Shown: positions 14,526 to 23,229 of the stretch, piece after piece
How positions within the stretch are numbered: the stretch's first letter is position 1
Layout of the letters: every line of letters starts with the position of its first letter
NCBI GenBank assembly: GCA_964455285.1
Contig: CAYVVG010000022.1
Span: forward strand, 1-47,861
Reading direction: 5' to 3'
DNA length: 47,861 nucleotides
Origin: CAIVAT01 sp964455285
GTDB taxonomy: Bacteria > Bacteroidota > Bacteroidia > Bacteroidales > FEN-979
Position numbers and translations under genes: made by a program
Notes under the pieces: generated by a model
What the model saw: only the letters and a program-made list of their open reading frames with translations
Databases searched by the model: none
Told to the model about the DNA's origin: nothing

Positions 14526-16391
14526 ATGGAACGCATTTATGCCGACCGGAAATACATCATCATCGGGTTTTTCCTGCTGATCGGCGCCGTTATCCTGATC
14601 AGGCTGTTCTATGTGCAGATCCTGGTCGACAAATATGTGCTTTCCGCCAACAACAACGTGCTGCGGTACGTTACGCAATACCCCGCGCGGGGACTGGTTT
14701 TCGACCGGTTTGGAAAGCTCCTTGTTTACAACGAAGCGGCTTACGACCTGATGGTGATCCCGAAACAGGTGAAGAACCCCGACACCGCCTCACTTTGTCG
14801 CCTGATCGGTATCGACCGGGAGGAGTTCGTAACCCGGTTGAAGAAGGCCCGGAATTTTTCGCCATACCGGCCGTCGATCTTTGAAGCGCAGATCACACGC
14901 GACAGTTACGGGTTCCTGGAGGAGAAGCTTTTCCTTTTCCCCGGGTTTTACGTGCAGCCGCGCACCCTGCGGAAATACACCTACCCGGTTGCGGCCCACA
15001 CCTTCGGGTACATCGGGGAGGCCAATCCCGAGGTGATCGAAAAAAATCCCTATTACCGGTCGGGCGACTACATCGGGATCAACGGCATCGAAAAATCGTA
15101 CGAGGAGGTTCTCCGGGGCCGGAAGGGCATGAAGATCAGGGTGTTCGACGTGTTGAACCGCGACAAGGGAAGTTTCCGCGACGGCAGGTACGATACAGCC
15201 TCGGTGGCGGGCACCGATCTCTACTCTTCGCTCGATGCGGAACTCCAGCAGTACGGCGAAATGCTGATGGCCAACAAGAAAGGCAGCATTGTTGCCATCG
15301 AGCCCGCCACGGGCGAGATCCTGTGCATGGTGACCAGTCCTTCGTACGATCCCAACCTGCTGGCAGGCAACATCCGGAAAAAGAATTACCAGCGCCTGGC
15401 TGCCGACACCGTCTATGTGCCCCTTTTCAACCGGGCACTCATGGCCATGTACCCGCCGGGATCGACCTTCAAGCTGGTCGATGCCCTGGTAGGCCAGCAG
15501 GAGGGAGTTCTATTCCCCGACACCCGGTACGGATGTCCGGGGGGCTTTCCGCTCGGCAACGGCAAGAAGGTGGGTTGCCATCCCCACCCGGGCCCCGTCG
15601 ACCTGCTCGGGGCCATCCAGATCTCCTGTAACACCTATTTCTGCCGGGTATTCAAGTCGATCATCGACAAAAAGAGCTGGCCGTCGACGCGGAAAGCATA
15701 CGAAAACTGGCGCAAGGAGGTGATGAGTTTCGGTCTCGGGAAGAAACTGGGTATCGACGTTCCCGGCGAACTGAACGGGAACATCCCCTCGCCCAATTAT
15801 TACGACCGTTACCATGGCATGAACCGATGGCGGTCGACCACCATCATTTCGCTGGGCATCGGGCAGGGCGAGATCGGGATCACGCCGGTGCAGCTGGCCA
15901 ACCTGGCCGCGTTGATCTCGAACCGGGGCTGGTACCGCACTCCGCACGTGATCCGGGCGATCGGCGACAAGGACAGCCTCATCCGGGCGTTTCAGACAAA
16001 GCACACCACCCTGGTCGATCCGCGGTATTTCGACATCGTCATCCGGGGCATGGCCGACGTGGTCACCGGGGGCACGGGCACCATAGCCAAGCTCGACAGC
16101 ATCACCGTGGCCGGGAAGACCGGCACGGCTCAGAACCCGCACGGAAAGAACCATTCCCTCTTCATCTCTTTCGCCCCGGTCGAGACGCCCCGTATCGCCG
16201 TGTCGGTGGTGGTGGAGAACTCGGGTTACGGCGCGACCTGGGCCGCACCGATCGCCAGCCTGATGATCGAAAAATACCTGAACCGCACGGTGAAGCGAAA
16301 AGACATGGAAGATCGCATGATCAACGGAAACCTGATCAACGGAACACAACCTGACAGTGAGAGAGGACAAGGGAATATTTTACCGGATTGA
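14526..16391 (+). CDS. mrdA: Penicillin-binding protein 2 (elongasome transpeptidase)
   Basis: PBP2 crosslinks peptidoglycan during side-wall elongation. The 621-residue protein has one N-terminal transmembrane helix (about 11-32), a PBP dimerisation domain starting with the RGLVFDRFGKLL motif, and a transpeptidase domain with the three active-site motifs: STFK (313-316, nucleophile S313), SCN (367-369) and KTG (531-533). Its last 35 bases overlap the rodA start, consistent with tight co-expression of the polymerase-transpeptidase pair. Confidence 0.97.
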   Translation: MERIYADRKYIIIGFFLLIGAVILIRLFYVQILVDKYVLSANNNVLRYVTQYPARGLVFDRFGKLLVYNEAAYDLMVIPKQVKNPDTASLCRLIGIDREEFVTRLKKARNFSPYRPSIFEAQITRDSYGFLEEKLFLFPGFYVQPRTLRKYTYPVAAHTFGYIGEANPEVIEKNPYYRSGDYIGINGIEKSYEEVLRGRKGMKIRVFDVLNRDKGSFRDGRYDTASVAGTDLYSSLDAELQQYGEMLMANKKGSIVAIEPATGEILCMVTSPSYDPNLLAGNIRKKNYQRLAADTVYVPLFNRALMAMYPPGSTFKLVDALVGQQEGVLFPDTRYGCPGGFPLGNGKKVGCHPHPGPVDLLGAIQISCNTYFCRVFKSIIDKKSWPSTRKAYENWRKEVMSFGLGKKLGIDVPGELNGNIPSPNYYDRYHGMNRWRSTTIISLGIGQGEIGITPVQLANLAALISNRGWYRTPHVIRAIGDKDSLIRAFQTKHTTLVDPRYFDIVIRGMADVVTGGTGTIAKLDSITVAGKTGTAQNPHGKNHSLFISFAPVETPRIAVSVVVENSGYGATWAAPIASLMIEKYLNRTVKRKDMEDRMINGNLINGTQPDSERGQGNILPD

Positions 16392-17616
16392 CTGGCTGAC
16401 GGTGGGGCTGTACCTGGCCCTGGTCGTGATCGGCTGGCTGAACATCTATGCGGCGGTGTATGACGAGGCTCATCAGAACATCGTCGACCTGAGCCAAAAA
16501 TACGGAAAACAGGCGATCTTCATGATCGCTGCCTTCCTGCTCGCGCTGGGAATACTGATCATCGACCCGAAGTTTTTTTCCCAATTTTCTTGGGTCATCT
16601 ACGGTTTCTTCCTCTTCATGATCATCCTCGTGATCTTTTCCGGTCGCGAAGTGGCAGGTTCGAAAGGGTGGTTCGGGGTAGGCGGTTTCGGGATCCAGCC
16701 GGCCGAGTTCGCCAAGATGGCCACGGCGCTGGCCCTGGCTAAATACCTCGGCTCGCTCGATGTCACCATCAGCCGCATGCGCGACCTGACGATCGCCGCA
16801 GCCATCATCCTCGTTCCCGCGTTGGTGGTCCTGCTTCAGCACGACACCGGTTCGGCGATCGTTTTCCTGGCGCTGGTCATCGTCCTGTACAGGGCTGGCC
16901 TGACCGGGTTAATCCCGCTGGCCTTCATCGTATTGCCCTTGGTGGGGATCCTGGCATTGGTGATGCCAAAATGGGTGCTCCTGGGCATCCTGCTGGCATC
17001 GGCATCCGGTTTCTATCTTTACAGCAACCGCAGGATGAGGACAACCCTGGCGATCCTGATGGTCTTCGTGGGATTGGCCGGGTTTATCTTTTCTGTGGAT
17101 TATGCCGTGAACCGGATCCTGGAACCCCACCAACGGAACCGCATCCATGTTCTGCTGGGTCAGGATGTCGATCTGAAAGGAGCCGGTTATAACGTGAATC
17201 AATCGCTCATCGCCATCGGTTCGGGGGGGCTCTCCGGAAAAGGATTCCTGCAGGGAACGCAAACCAAGTACAACTTCGTGCCCGAGCAGAGCACCGATTT
17301 CATCTTCTGTACGGTTGGTGAAGAGTGGGGATTCCTGGGATCGGCCGTGGTCGTGATCCTCTACCTCAGCCTTTTTATCCGGTTGATCCTGATGGCCGAG
17401 CGGCAGCGATCACGGTTCAGCCGGTTTTACGGGTACGGCGTCGCCTCCATCCTCTTTTTTCATTTCGCAATCAACATCGGCATGACCCTCGGGATGGTGC
17501 CGGTGATCGGGATCCCGCTTCCGTATATCAGTTACGGAGGCTCTTCCCTTTGGGCCTTCACCATCCTGCTCTTCATCTTCATCCGGCAGGATTCGTTCCG
17601 GTACGAGCTGGTGTAG
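16357..17616 (+). CDS. rodA: Rod-shape-determining glycosyltransferase RodA (SEDS family)
   Basis: RodA is the SEDS peptidoglycan polymerase that works with PBP2. The 419-residue protein has about ten transmembrane segments and the SEDS motifs QPAEFAK, VPEQSTDFIFCTVGEEWGF and GIPLPYISYGGSS. The start is GTG 16357, inside the mrdA 3' end, giving a 35-bp overlap. No intrinsic terminator follows; instead REP-type palindromes of the neighbouring RAYT element begin 20 bp downstream. Confidence 0.97.
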   Translation: MREDKGIFYRIDWLTVGLYLALVVIGWLNIYAAVYDEAHQNIVDLSQKYGKQAIFMIAAFLLALGILIIDPKFFSQFSWVIYGFFLFMIILVIFSGREVAGSKGWFGVGGFGIQPAEFAKMATALALAKYLGSLDVTISRMRDLTIAAAIILVPALVVLLQHDTGSAIVFLALVIVLYRAGLTGLIPLAFIVLPLVGILALVMPKWVLLGILLASASGFYLYSNRRMRTTLAILMVFVGLAGFIFSVDYAVNRILEPHQRNRIHVLLGQDVDLKGAGYNVNQSLIAIGSGGLSGKGFLQGTQTKYNFVPEQSTDFIFCTVGEEWGFLGSAVVVILYLSLFIRLILMAERQRSRFSRFYGYGVASILFFHFAINIGMTLGMVPVIGIPLPYISYGGSSLWAFTILLFIFIRQDSFRYELV

Positions 17617-17635
17617 GGCGGAGCCCTCCTGTCAA

Positions 17636-17653
17636 GCGTCACAGACGCGCGAC
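17636..17653 (+). repeat. REP palindrome, left flank of the RAYT gene
   Basis: GCGTCACAGACGC forms a 5-bp stem with an ACA loop, preceded by GTCA and followed by GCGAC. The same 18-base unit recurs three times beyond the other end of the RAYT gene, in the same orientation. It lies about 55 bp from the RAYT stop codon. Confidence 0.85.
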
Positions 17654-17708
17654 AGGTTTGGCGTCTCCGGCACAACGCGGTCCACAAGTTAACGCGTGCC
17701 ACAGTGGG

Positions 17709-18275
17709 CTACCGGACCGTCACCAGTTCCGGTGTCTCCAACACAACCTCGATCAATGAACTTAACCCGGCATAATTCCTTGCGGAACTAAAGAGATAAT
17801 CTTCCGGTTTTTCGACGATCTTGGCCTTGACCGGATTTCTATGGATATAATTCAGCTTTTGATAGAATATCTTCGGAGAATAGATAAGGATGCCATGATT
17901 TCCATCCTTCCAGAACTTGTACCTGGAAATACGTTTCAGCGGCTTTCCGTTATGTTCGAACATGTCCAGCATCCATTTTCGGTGACCGGGCACTTGTGAC
18001 ATGTCGGCGCAAATCGCCTTTGCCGTGAACTTCTTGAAGTCGCGTAAAATTTCCCACAGGTATTGCTCTCCGGTAGCTTTTGCGATCATATGCAGGTGAT
18101 TGGACATCAGGCACCAGCCGTAGATTTCAAGTCCTTTCATTCGCTGGCAGTATCGCAGGGAATGGACGATTATATTCCGGTATCGTGTACGGGTGAATAC
18201 ATCCACCCAATCCACAACGGTCATGGTGACAAAATACGCTTTGTCTTTTTCGGGCATTTTATATTTTTCCGACAT
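17709..18275 (-). CDS. REP-associated tyrosine transposase (RAYT, Y1 family)
   Basis: A 188-residue Y1/HUH nuclease-like protein. The HUH pair is H60-L61-H62 in MSNHLHMIAK, and the catalytic tyrosine is probably Y143 in LNYIHRNPVKAKIV. RAYTs bind and cut single-stranded REP hairpins and are thought to spread them. Matching REPs lie about 60 bp from both ends of the gene, which makes this a REPtron rather than a classical IS200/IS605 element. ATG 18275 fits the family N-terminus; a longer frame to 18338 is possible. Base composition is more AT-rich than the neighbours, consistent with acquisition. Confidence 0.93.
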   Translation of the reverse strand: MSEKYKMPEKDKAYFVTMTVVDWVDVFTRTRYRNIIVHSLRYCQRMKGLEIYGWCLMSNHLHMIAKATGEQYLWEILRDFKKFTAKAICADMSQVPGHRKWMLDMFEHNGKPLKRISRYKFWKDGNHGILIYSPKIFYQKLNYIHRNPVKAKIVEKPEDYLFSSARNYAGLSSLIEVVLETPELVTVR

Positions 18276-18334
18276 TGCTTTTTTGCTTAATCGGAAAATA
18301 AGGGGAAAGGTGATATGTGTGGGGGGGGAAATAA

Positions 18335-18480
18335 GCACGCGTTACAAACGCGCGCATTGTGGCACGCGTCACAGACGCGCGACCAAGGGGGGAGTCAGCG
18401 TCACAGACGCGCGACCAAAGGGGGAGTCAGCGTCACAGACGCGCGACCAAGGGGGGACGCGCGACGGGGGTTACGCGACC
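18335..18480 (+). repeat. REP cluster with 32-bp-period array, right flank of RAYT
   Basis: Exact GCGTCACAGACGC hairpins occur at 18366-18378, 18398-18410 and 18430-18442, spaced exactly 32 bp apart, with GCGACCAA and a G-run filling each period. A variant at 18339-18351 reads GCGTTACAAACGC, where both stem bases changed together and pairing is kept. A decayed copy follows at about 18457-18480. No variable spacers occur, so this is not a CRISPR array. Confidence 0.9.
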
Positions 18481-18488
18481 AAGGGGGA

Positions 18489-20372
18489 TCATTTCATTTT
18501 CCGGTAGGTCACGCGGAAGTCGTCGATGGCCACCCGCTTTTTAGCAGGATTCCAGACGTATATCTTCAGCAGATCGGCAGGATCGCCGGAAAGGATGGGA
18601 CCGGAAGCGTTGATTGTGAACCACCTGCCCACCTTAAGACTGTCGTCGGGGATCAGTCCGGCATAATACTTCAGCACCTTCCCGTCCCTTTCTCTCGAGA
18701 TGGACAGCATCAACCTTCCCGGTGTCATCAATTCCAGCGGACAAACTCTGACGGTAGCCGCGATGAACACCGACGGGTGCCGGATAAGTCCGGAGTAAGT
18801 TCCGGAGACGCCCGGACTGAACTCGGAGGAGGTCTCCAGCCACGTGTTGCCGTCGGGACCCTTCCGGTATTGGTCTTTGACTGTCCGGGCAGGGGGTGTC
18901 TCGAAGTTGTTTTCGTACAGGACATACTCATCGCCCCTGCTGAGATCCCGGTTTGTCAGCGACCGGGTCCGCGAGCCGGAAAGGTCGAAATAGCGGGGAT
19001 GAAGCTTTCTTACTTCATGGTTCCGGATCCACGGAACGATGAAAAAATGCCGGGTATCGTTCAGGTCGTCCGTACTGTCGAGCCGGCCGGCCGCATCGTT
19101 GACATAGATCACCACCGTTGAATCGGGACCGTCGAGGGAGCTCAGCAGCAGGGATTCCGGACCCAGGCCCCAGAACACGCTCAGCCGGCTGCGGTCGACC
19201 AGGGTATCGGAGATCACGAATTTCTTCTCAGGAAAATTCCGGACCGTTTGAATCAACTCCCCCACATAGGCCAGGTGATCTTTGTAAGCATGCGACGCTA
19301 CCACGATGTGAACCGTCCCGGCGAGGAATGCCAGTGCCAGGAAGAGGGACCTGACCAGGTTTCCGCGACGGAAACGGAATTCCACCTCTTTCAAAAACGG
19401 GATCAGCACCACCAGGTTCAGCGCCATCAGGTTTTTCTCCTGGATGAACGGCAGGAACCAGATATTGAAAGTGGTGAAGAGGACCAGTGCAAAAAGGATG
19501 AAATACCCGGCATACCCGGCGATCTTCAGGTATTCGCGGCGCCGGATATACCATGCCACGGTGATCAGAAAGATCAGCAACGGAAAGAGATAGATGCCGG
19601 ACAGGTTCTTCCCCAGGAATTTAAAGCTTTCCGAATGGAATACATACCCCAGGCGATCGAAGAATTCGCTGAACCCGTTGAAAAAGAATCCTTCATACCC
19701 GCCGGACCGACTCGTCAGGAATTTATAAACGGCCATTGCCACAATAACGGAGGCCAGGAGATACCCTTCGGGCCGGTTCCAGCGCCGGTTGACCAGCATG
19801 CAGTAACCGAGCACGAACAGCACGGTAAAAAGTGCGACCGGATGGGAAAAGAAACACAGCCAAAGCATCCCGGAGGCGATCACAATCCGGATGGCGGCCG
19901 AAAGAATTCCTTTCGGAAAATTCAGCGACCAGGTGAGAAACGCATAAAACAGGATGGTATAAACCAGGGCCTGGTGGGTTTCGGTACTGATCCAGAAAAA
20001 GCTGTACTTGATCCCGAGCACCAGCACCAGGGGAACCGCCAGCGCCAGGGTCCCCAGCCTGAAAACATGCGCGATCACCAGGTAGACGAGATAATACAGC
20101 AGGATAAAGGAAACCGAATAGATAAAAAGAACGGTCCTGAGCGGCCACTCGTTCACGATCGCCACGAGCGCCAGCGACTGCGGGAAAACAGAAGCTGTTC
20201 GTCCCGCCGCCTCGACAAAGTCGCGGAAATAGGTAAGGTTGAATACCGCATAGGCGGGATCGACAAAGATCGTCCGCTCGATGTAAAAAAGGGCGGCAAG
20301 GACGAAGAGCACGGCAAACATCAGGTGCCCGAGGATCGTGTCGGTGTAAATCCTTTTTCTTGCCCAATCCAT
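18489..20372 (-). CDS. Polytopic membrane GT-C-like protein with C-terminal DFE-IDD module
   Basis: A 627-residue protein with about ten transmembrane helices in residues 15-365, then a soluble C-terminal region. The membrane part looks like a GT-C-type glycosyltransferase or a related polymer-handling protein, with an acidic residue in the first outer loop (FVDPAYAVFN), but no diagnostic motif proves catalysis. The last 170 residues begin with NNFETP and end in VAIDDFRVTY, the same module seen in four other proteins here. It is the last gene of a leftward operon behind MBOAT and two SGNH genes, so it probably works on the same surface glycan. Confidence 0.7.
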   Translation of the reverse strand: MDWARKRIYTDTILGHLMFAVLFVLAALFYIERTIFVDPAYAVFNLTYFRDFVEAAGRTASVFPQSLALVAIVNEWPLRTVLFIYSVSFILLYYLVYLVIAHVFRLGTLALAVPLVLVLGIKYSFFWISTETHQALVYTILFYAFLTWSLNFPKGILSAAIRIVIASGMLWLCFFSHPVALFTVLFVLGYCMLVNRRWNRPEGYLLASVIVAMAVYKFLTSRSGGYEGFFFNGFSEFFDRLGYVFHSESFKFLGKNLSGIYLFPLLIFLITVAWYIRRREYLKIAGYAGYFILFALVLFTTFNIWFLPFIQEKNLMALNLVVLIPFLKEVEFRFRRGNLVRSLFLALAFLAGTVHIVVASHAYKDHLAYVGELIQTVRNFPEKKFVISDTLVDRSRLSVFWGLGPESLLLSSLDGPDSTVVIYVNDAAGRLDSTDDLNDTRHFFIVPWIRNHEVRKLHPRYFDLSGSRTRSLTNRDLSRGDEYVLYENNFETPPARTVKDQYRKGPDGNTWLETSSEFSPGVSGTYSGLIRHPSVFIAATVRVCPLELMTPGRLMLSISRERDGKVLKYYAGLIPDDSLKVGRWFTINASGPILSGDPADLLKIYVWNPAKKRVAIDDFRVTYRKMK

Positions 20373-20402
20373 TTTCTTTGCGTCTTTGCGGTTGTTTACT
20401 TT

Positions 20403-21860
20403 TTAAAACCTGAAATAGATGAACGGGCTGAACCCGGTGGCGGTGATGGTGGCCAGGTTCAGGATGAAGAGGAGTATCCCAACCACCGAGAATGAGATGA
20501 TGACGGCATTGCCAGGGTTCAGCCACAGGGTATCGACGGCCGCTTCGGCCCGTTTCCACACTCCCCAGAAAGAGAAAACGGCGGCCACAGCCAGCAGGCT
20601 CCAGAATTTCGCGCTGAGGTATACCATATTGTCCGCCCCGCTGAACTCGAACATCCGGTGAAGGTAATGCCAGGCCCCGGTCAGCGTTTCCGAACGGAAG
20701 AGGACCCATCCCAGGGTGATTACCAGGAAGGTGAAGAGCAGTGCCGGGATCCTGCCTCTCTTTTTCAGGAACTTCAGCAGGAACAGCCGGTCGAGGATCA
20801 GGAAAATGCCCATGTAGCCGCCCCAGGCGATGAAGGTCCACGCCGCCCCGTGCCAGAAGCCGCACAGCAGGAAGGTGACCGTGGTGGCGATGAGGTAGAT
20901 CACCTTGTCGGCCCTCAGCCCGAGGTACCGCTCTTTCGGCATCTTCCGCGAGGTGGCGTAGGCCAGGGGCAGGAACACGTAATCGCGGAACCAGAAAGAG
21001 AGGGTGATATGCCACCGGCGCCAGAATTCGGTGATGCTGCCTGAGATGTAAGGAAAGTTGAAGTTCTCGGGGAGACGGAAACCGAGCATCCTCGCCAGCC
21101 CGATGGCCATGTCGGAATAGCCCGAAAAATCGAAGTATATCTGAAAGGTATAGGCGACGGCACCCGTCCAGGCAAGGCCCGTGGAAAGGTTCTCAGGAGG
21201 GAGGGCGAAGATCTCATCGACCCCGGCGCCCAGCACATCGGCCACCAGCACTTTCTTGGCCAGTCCGATCATAAACCGGTAAAAACCGGACAGTTTCCAG
21301 TCGGTGTTCATCTGTTCCGCCCGGCCGGCGATCTGGCCGGCGATCTGCCCCGGGCGCACGATGGGCCCCGAAAGGAGCTGCGGGAACATGAAGATGTAGA
21401 GGGCAAAGTCGTGCAGGCGGGCAAAGGGCGCCTGATGCCGCTTGTACACGTCGAGGGTGTAGGCCAGCTTCTGGAAAGTGATGAAGGAGATCCCGACCGG
21501 CAGGGCGATCTTCACCCACTTTGCCGGTTCCGCTCCCGGGTCGGTCAAGAGGATCGAGAACTGATCGACAAAGAAATTCATGTATTTGAACCAGAGCAGC
21601 AGGCCCAGGTTCAGTGCGACCGAGGCCCACATCAGCCCCCGCCGGGCAATTCCATCCCGTTTGCTCATCTCCCCGGCCAGGAAAAAATCGACCAGCACCG
21701 AGCCCATCACGAAGAAGACGAACTTCGGGGCGCCCCAGGCATAGAAAAGGATCCCGGTGACAAGCAGGAACCAGTTCCGCAGGCGCGGTCCGGCCAGGTA
21801 ATAAAGGATCAGGAATGCCGGTAAAAAGTAAACGAGGAATAGCGTGCTGTTGAATATCAT
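20403..21860 (-). CDS. MBOAT family O-acyltransferase (AlgI/DltB-like)
   Basis: This 485-residue integral membrane protein belongs to the MBOAT family, which moves acyl groups across the membrane to extracytoplasmic glycans. It has the AlgI-type core EFWRRWHITLSFWFRDYVF (H284) and the catalytic histidine H337 in LLCGFWHGAAW. Early motifs such as LPVGISFITFQKLAY and the SGPIVRP segment also match the AlgI subgroup. Two AlgJ/AlgX-like SGNH proteins are encoded directly upstream, the standard partners for MBOAT-based O-acetylation. The acceptor polymer cannot be named from the sequence. Confidence 0.95.
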   Translation of the reverse strand: MIFNSTLFLVYFLPAFLILYYLAGPRLRNWFLLVTGILFYAWGAPKFVFFVMGSVLVDFFLAGEMSKRDGIARRGLMWASVALNLGLLLWFKYMNFFVDQFSILLTDPGAEPAKWVKIALPVGISFITFQKLAYTLDVYKRHQAPFARLHDFALYIFMFPQLLSGPIVRPGQIAGQIAGRAEQMNTDWKLSGFYRFMIGLAKKVLVADVLGAGVDEIFALPPENLSTGLAWTGAVAYTFQIYFDFSGYSDMAIGLARMLGFRLPENFNFPYISGSITEFWRRWHITLSFWFRDYVFLPLAYATSRKMPKERYLGLRADKVIYLIATTVTFLLCGFWHGAAWTFIAWGGYMGIFLILDRLFLLKFLKKRGRIPALLFTFLVITLGWVLFRSETLTGAWHYLHRMFEFSGADNMVYLSAKFWSLLAVAAVFSFWGVWKRAEAAVDTLWLNPGNAVIISFSVVGILLFILNLATITATGFSPFIYFRF

Positions 21861-21906
21861 GGGTCAAAATTTATCGTCCGTTTTTATTTTGCTGATCATG
21901 CGGTTT

Positions 21907-23208
21907 TCAGGATCCCGGCTTTTTGGTTCTGGCTTTCCCCTCGTTGATCAGGTAGCGGGCATCCCGGCGGATCTGTTCATCTGCCGGGAGGTGGTTCCTG
22001 AGGGCTTTCTCCCTTACCGTGCGATACCACGCCGAATCGTTGCGTATCTTATCCATCAAAATGGACATCTGCAGCTCATCATCGTCCGGCGTATCCGGTA
22101 CAAAATCCCTGAGATAGGCGTCGGTGAGCCCGAAAGGAAATATCTGCCAGGTCGCTTCCGTCAGCAGGAGAATGACGATATCCTGTTGCTGCAGTTCATG
22201 CCTCACACTGATGGAGGAGACCGGGCAGATCTTCTCTTCCTCCTCATACACATCCCGGCCGTAGAACCAGTAACGGGGGCGGGAGAACACCTGGCAGCTG
22301 ATCCCCGAAGTGATCACTCCCCACCAGTAGCTGTCGGCGACGATCACCGCCCTGGGCCTTGTCTTTCCCTCTGTGTTGAAAGTCAGGCGGGGGTATGGCA
22401 TCGGGCCGTTTGCCGGGTCGCAGATCAGGTTCATCAGCCGGGCGGCGTCGTTATCGGAATACCGGAGGGAATCGGACACCGGAACGCCTGCCATGATGAT
22501 CTCCGGCATATCGATCTGCCGGAGGCTTTCGATGTATCGTACCAGGGTATCGCAGGCCAGCGTCACGCAATAGGAGGACCAGTGCACTCCGGTCTTCGGG
22601 TAAAGCGGGTAGGAGGCCGACGGCTTGATCTTTCGTGACCATGCGTTCAGGTCAATCACATGAAGCCCGGCCGACTTCATCTTCCTCAGGTAGTGATCGT
22701 AATTGGTGATCCCTTTTTTACGGTACCTCGCGGGAATGAGTTCCTGGTTGAAGGTTGCCTTGCCGGGAGCGACAACCACCAGGAAATCGACATTTTTCTT
22801 CTTCAGATCCCGGGCCAGCAGTTTGAGCTGATTGACCTCGTACTCGATTTTTCGTGTGCCCTGAAACTCGATGCCGCAATAGTTCTTTATGTAAGATTCC
22901 AGGAACAGACACCCCTCTTTACCGATGACCACGCCTCCGCTGCCGGTGTGGTTGAACAGGGAATAATCCACCTGGTTTTTCAGCCGGATCAGCCAGGGCC
23001 GGAATCCCGTTTGCTGGGTGATCCAGGCCTCCATTCGCAACTGGTACGTTCCATCGAAAAACGAAGACCGGGAGAAGCCGGGCCCGGCCAGCGTGTCGGT
23101 CACTCCGTAGAGGGGTTTCATCGGGATGGGCATCAACGCCTTCTGCGCGAGGGGCAGAAGGAGTGCCAGGAAGAGGAGCAGCAACAGCAGGAGTCGGATC
23201 GTTTTCAT
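21907..23208 (-). CDS. AlgJ/AlgX-like SGNH O-acetyltransferase component, copy 1
   Basis: A 433-residue protein with an N-terminal signal anchor (residues 4-20) and a periplasmic SGNH-hydrolase-like domain. The probable nucleophile is S293 in VADSYWWG. The second catalytic block is KTGVHWSSYC with H209 and W210; the aspartate often found two residues before the histidine is glycine here, in both copies. The family accepts acyl groups delivered by MBOAT and places them on polysaccharide. It shares the KNQVDYSLF, YPLYPKTG(V/I)HWS and DSY/F blocks with copy 2, 21 bp upstream, and is probably an old tandem duplicate. Confidence 0.88.
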   Translation of the reverse strand: MKTIRLLLLLLLFLALLLPLAQKALMPIPMKPLYGVTDTLAGPGFSRSSFFDGTYQLRMEAWITQQTGFRPWLIRLKNQVDYSLFNHTGSGGVVIGKEGCLFLESYIKNYCGIEFQGTRKIEYEVNQLKLLARDLKKKNVDFLVVVAPGKATFNQELIPARYRKKGITNYDHYLRKMKSAGLHVIDLNAWSRKIKPSASYPLYPKTGVHWSSYCVTLACDTLVRYIESLRQIDMPEIIMAGVPVSDSLRYSDNDAARLMNLICDPANGPMPYPRLTFNTEGKTRPRAVIVADSYWWGVITSGISCQVFSRPRYWFYGRDVYEEEEKICPVSSISVRHELQQQDIVILLLTEATWQIFPFGLTDAYLRDFVPDTPDDDELQMSILMDKIRNDSAWYRTVREKALRNHLPADEQIRRDARYLINEGKARTKKPGS

Positions 23209-23229
23209 GGCGCCGGGAGGATCAATGCT

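Noticed and set aside
17709..18275. IS200/IS605 insertion sequence
   Set aside because: No tnpB and no IS ends were seen. Nearby REP hairpins and protein motifs fit a domesticated RAYT better.
18366..18442. Regular 32-bp repeat period that could be mistaken for a CRISPR array
   Set aside because: The whole 32-bp unit is repeated, with no variable spacers, and no cas gene is near. The conserved part is a REP hairpin matching the copy on the other side of the RAYT gene.
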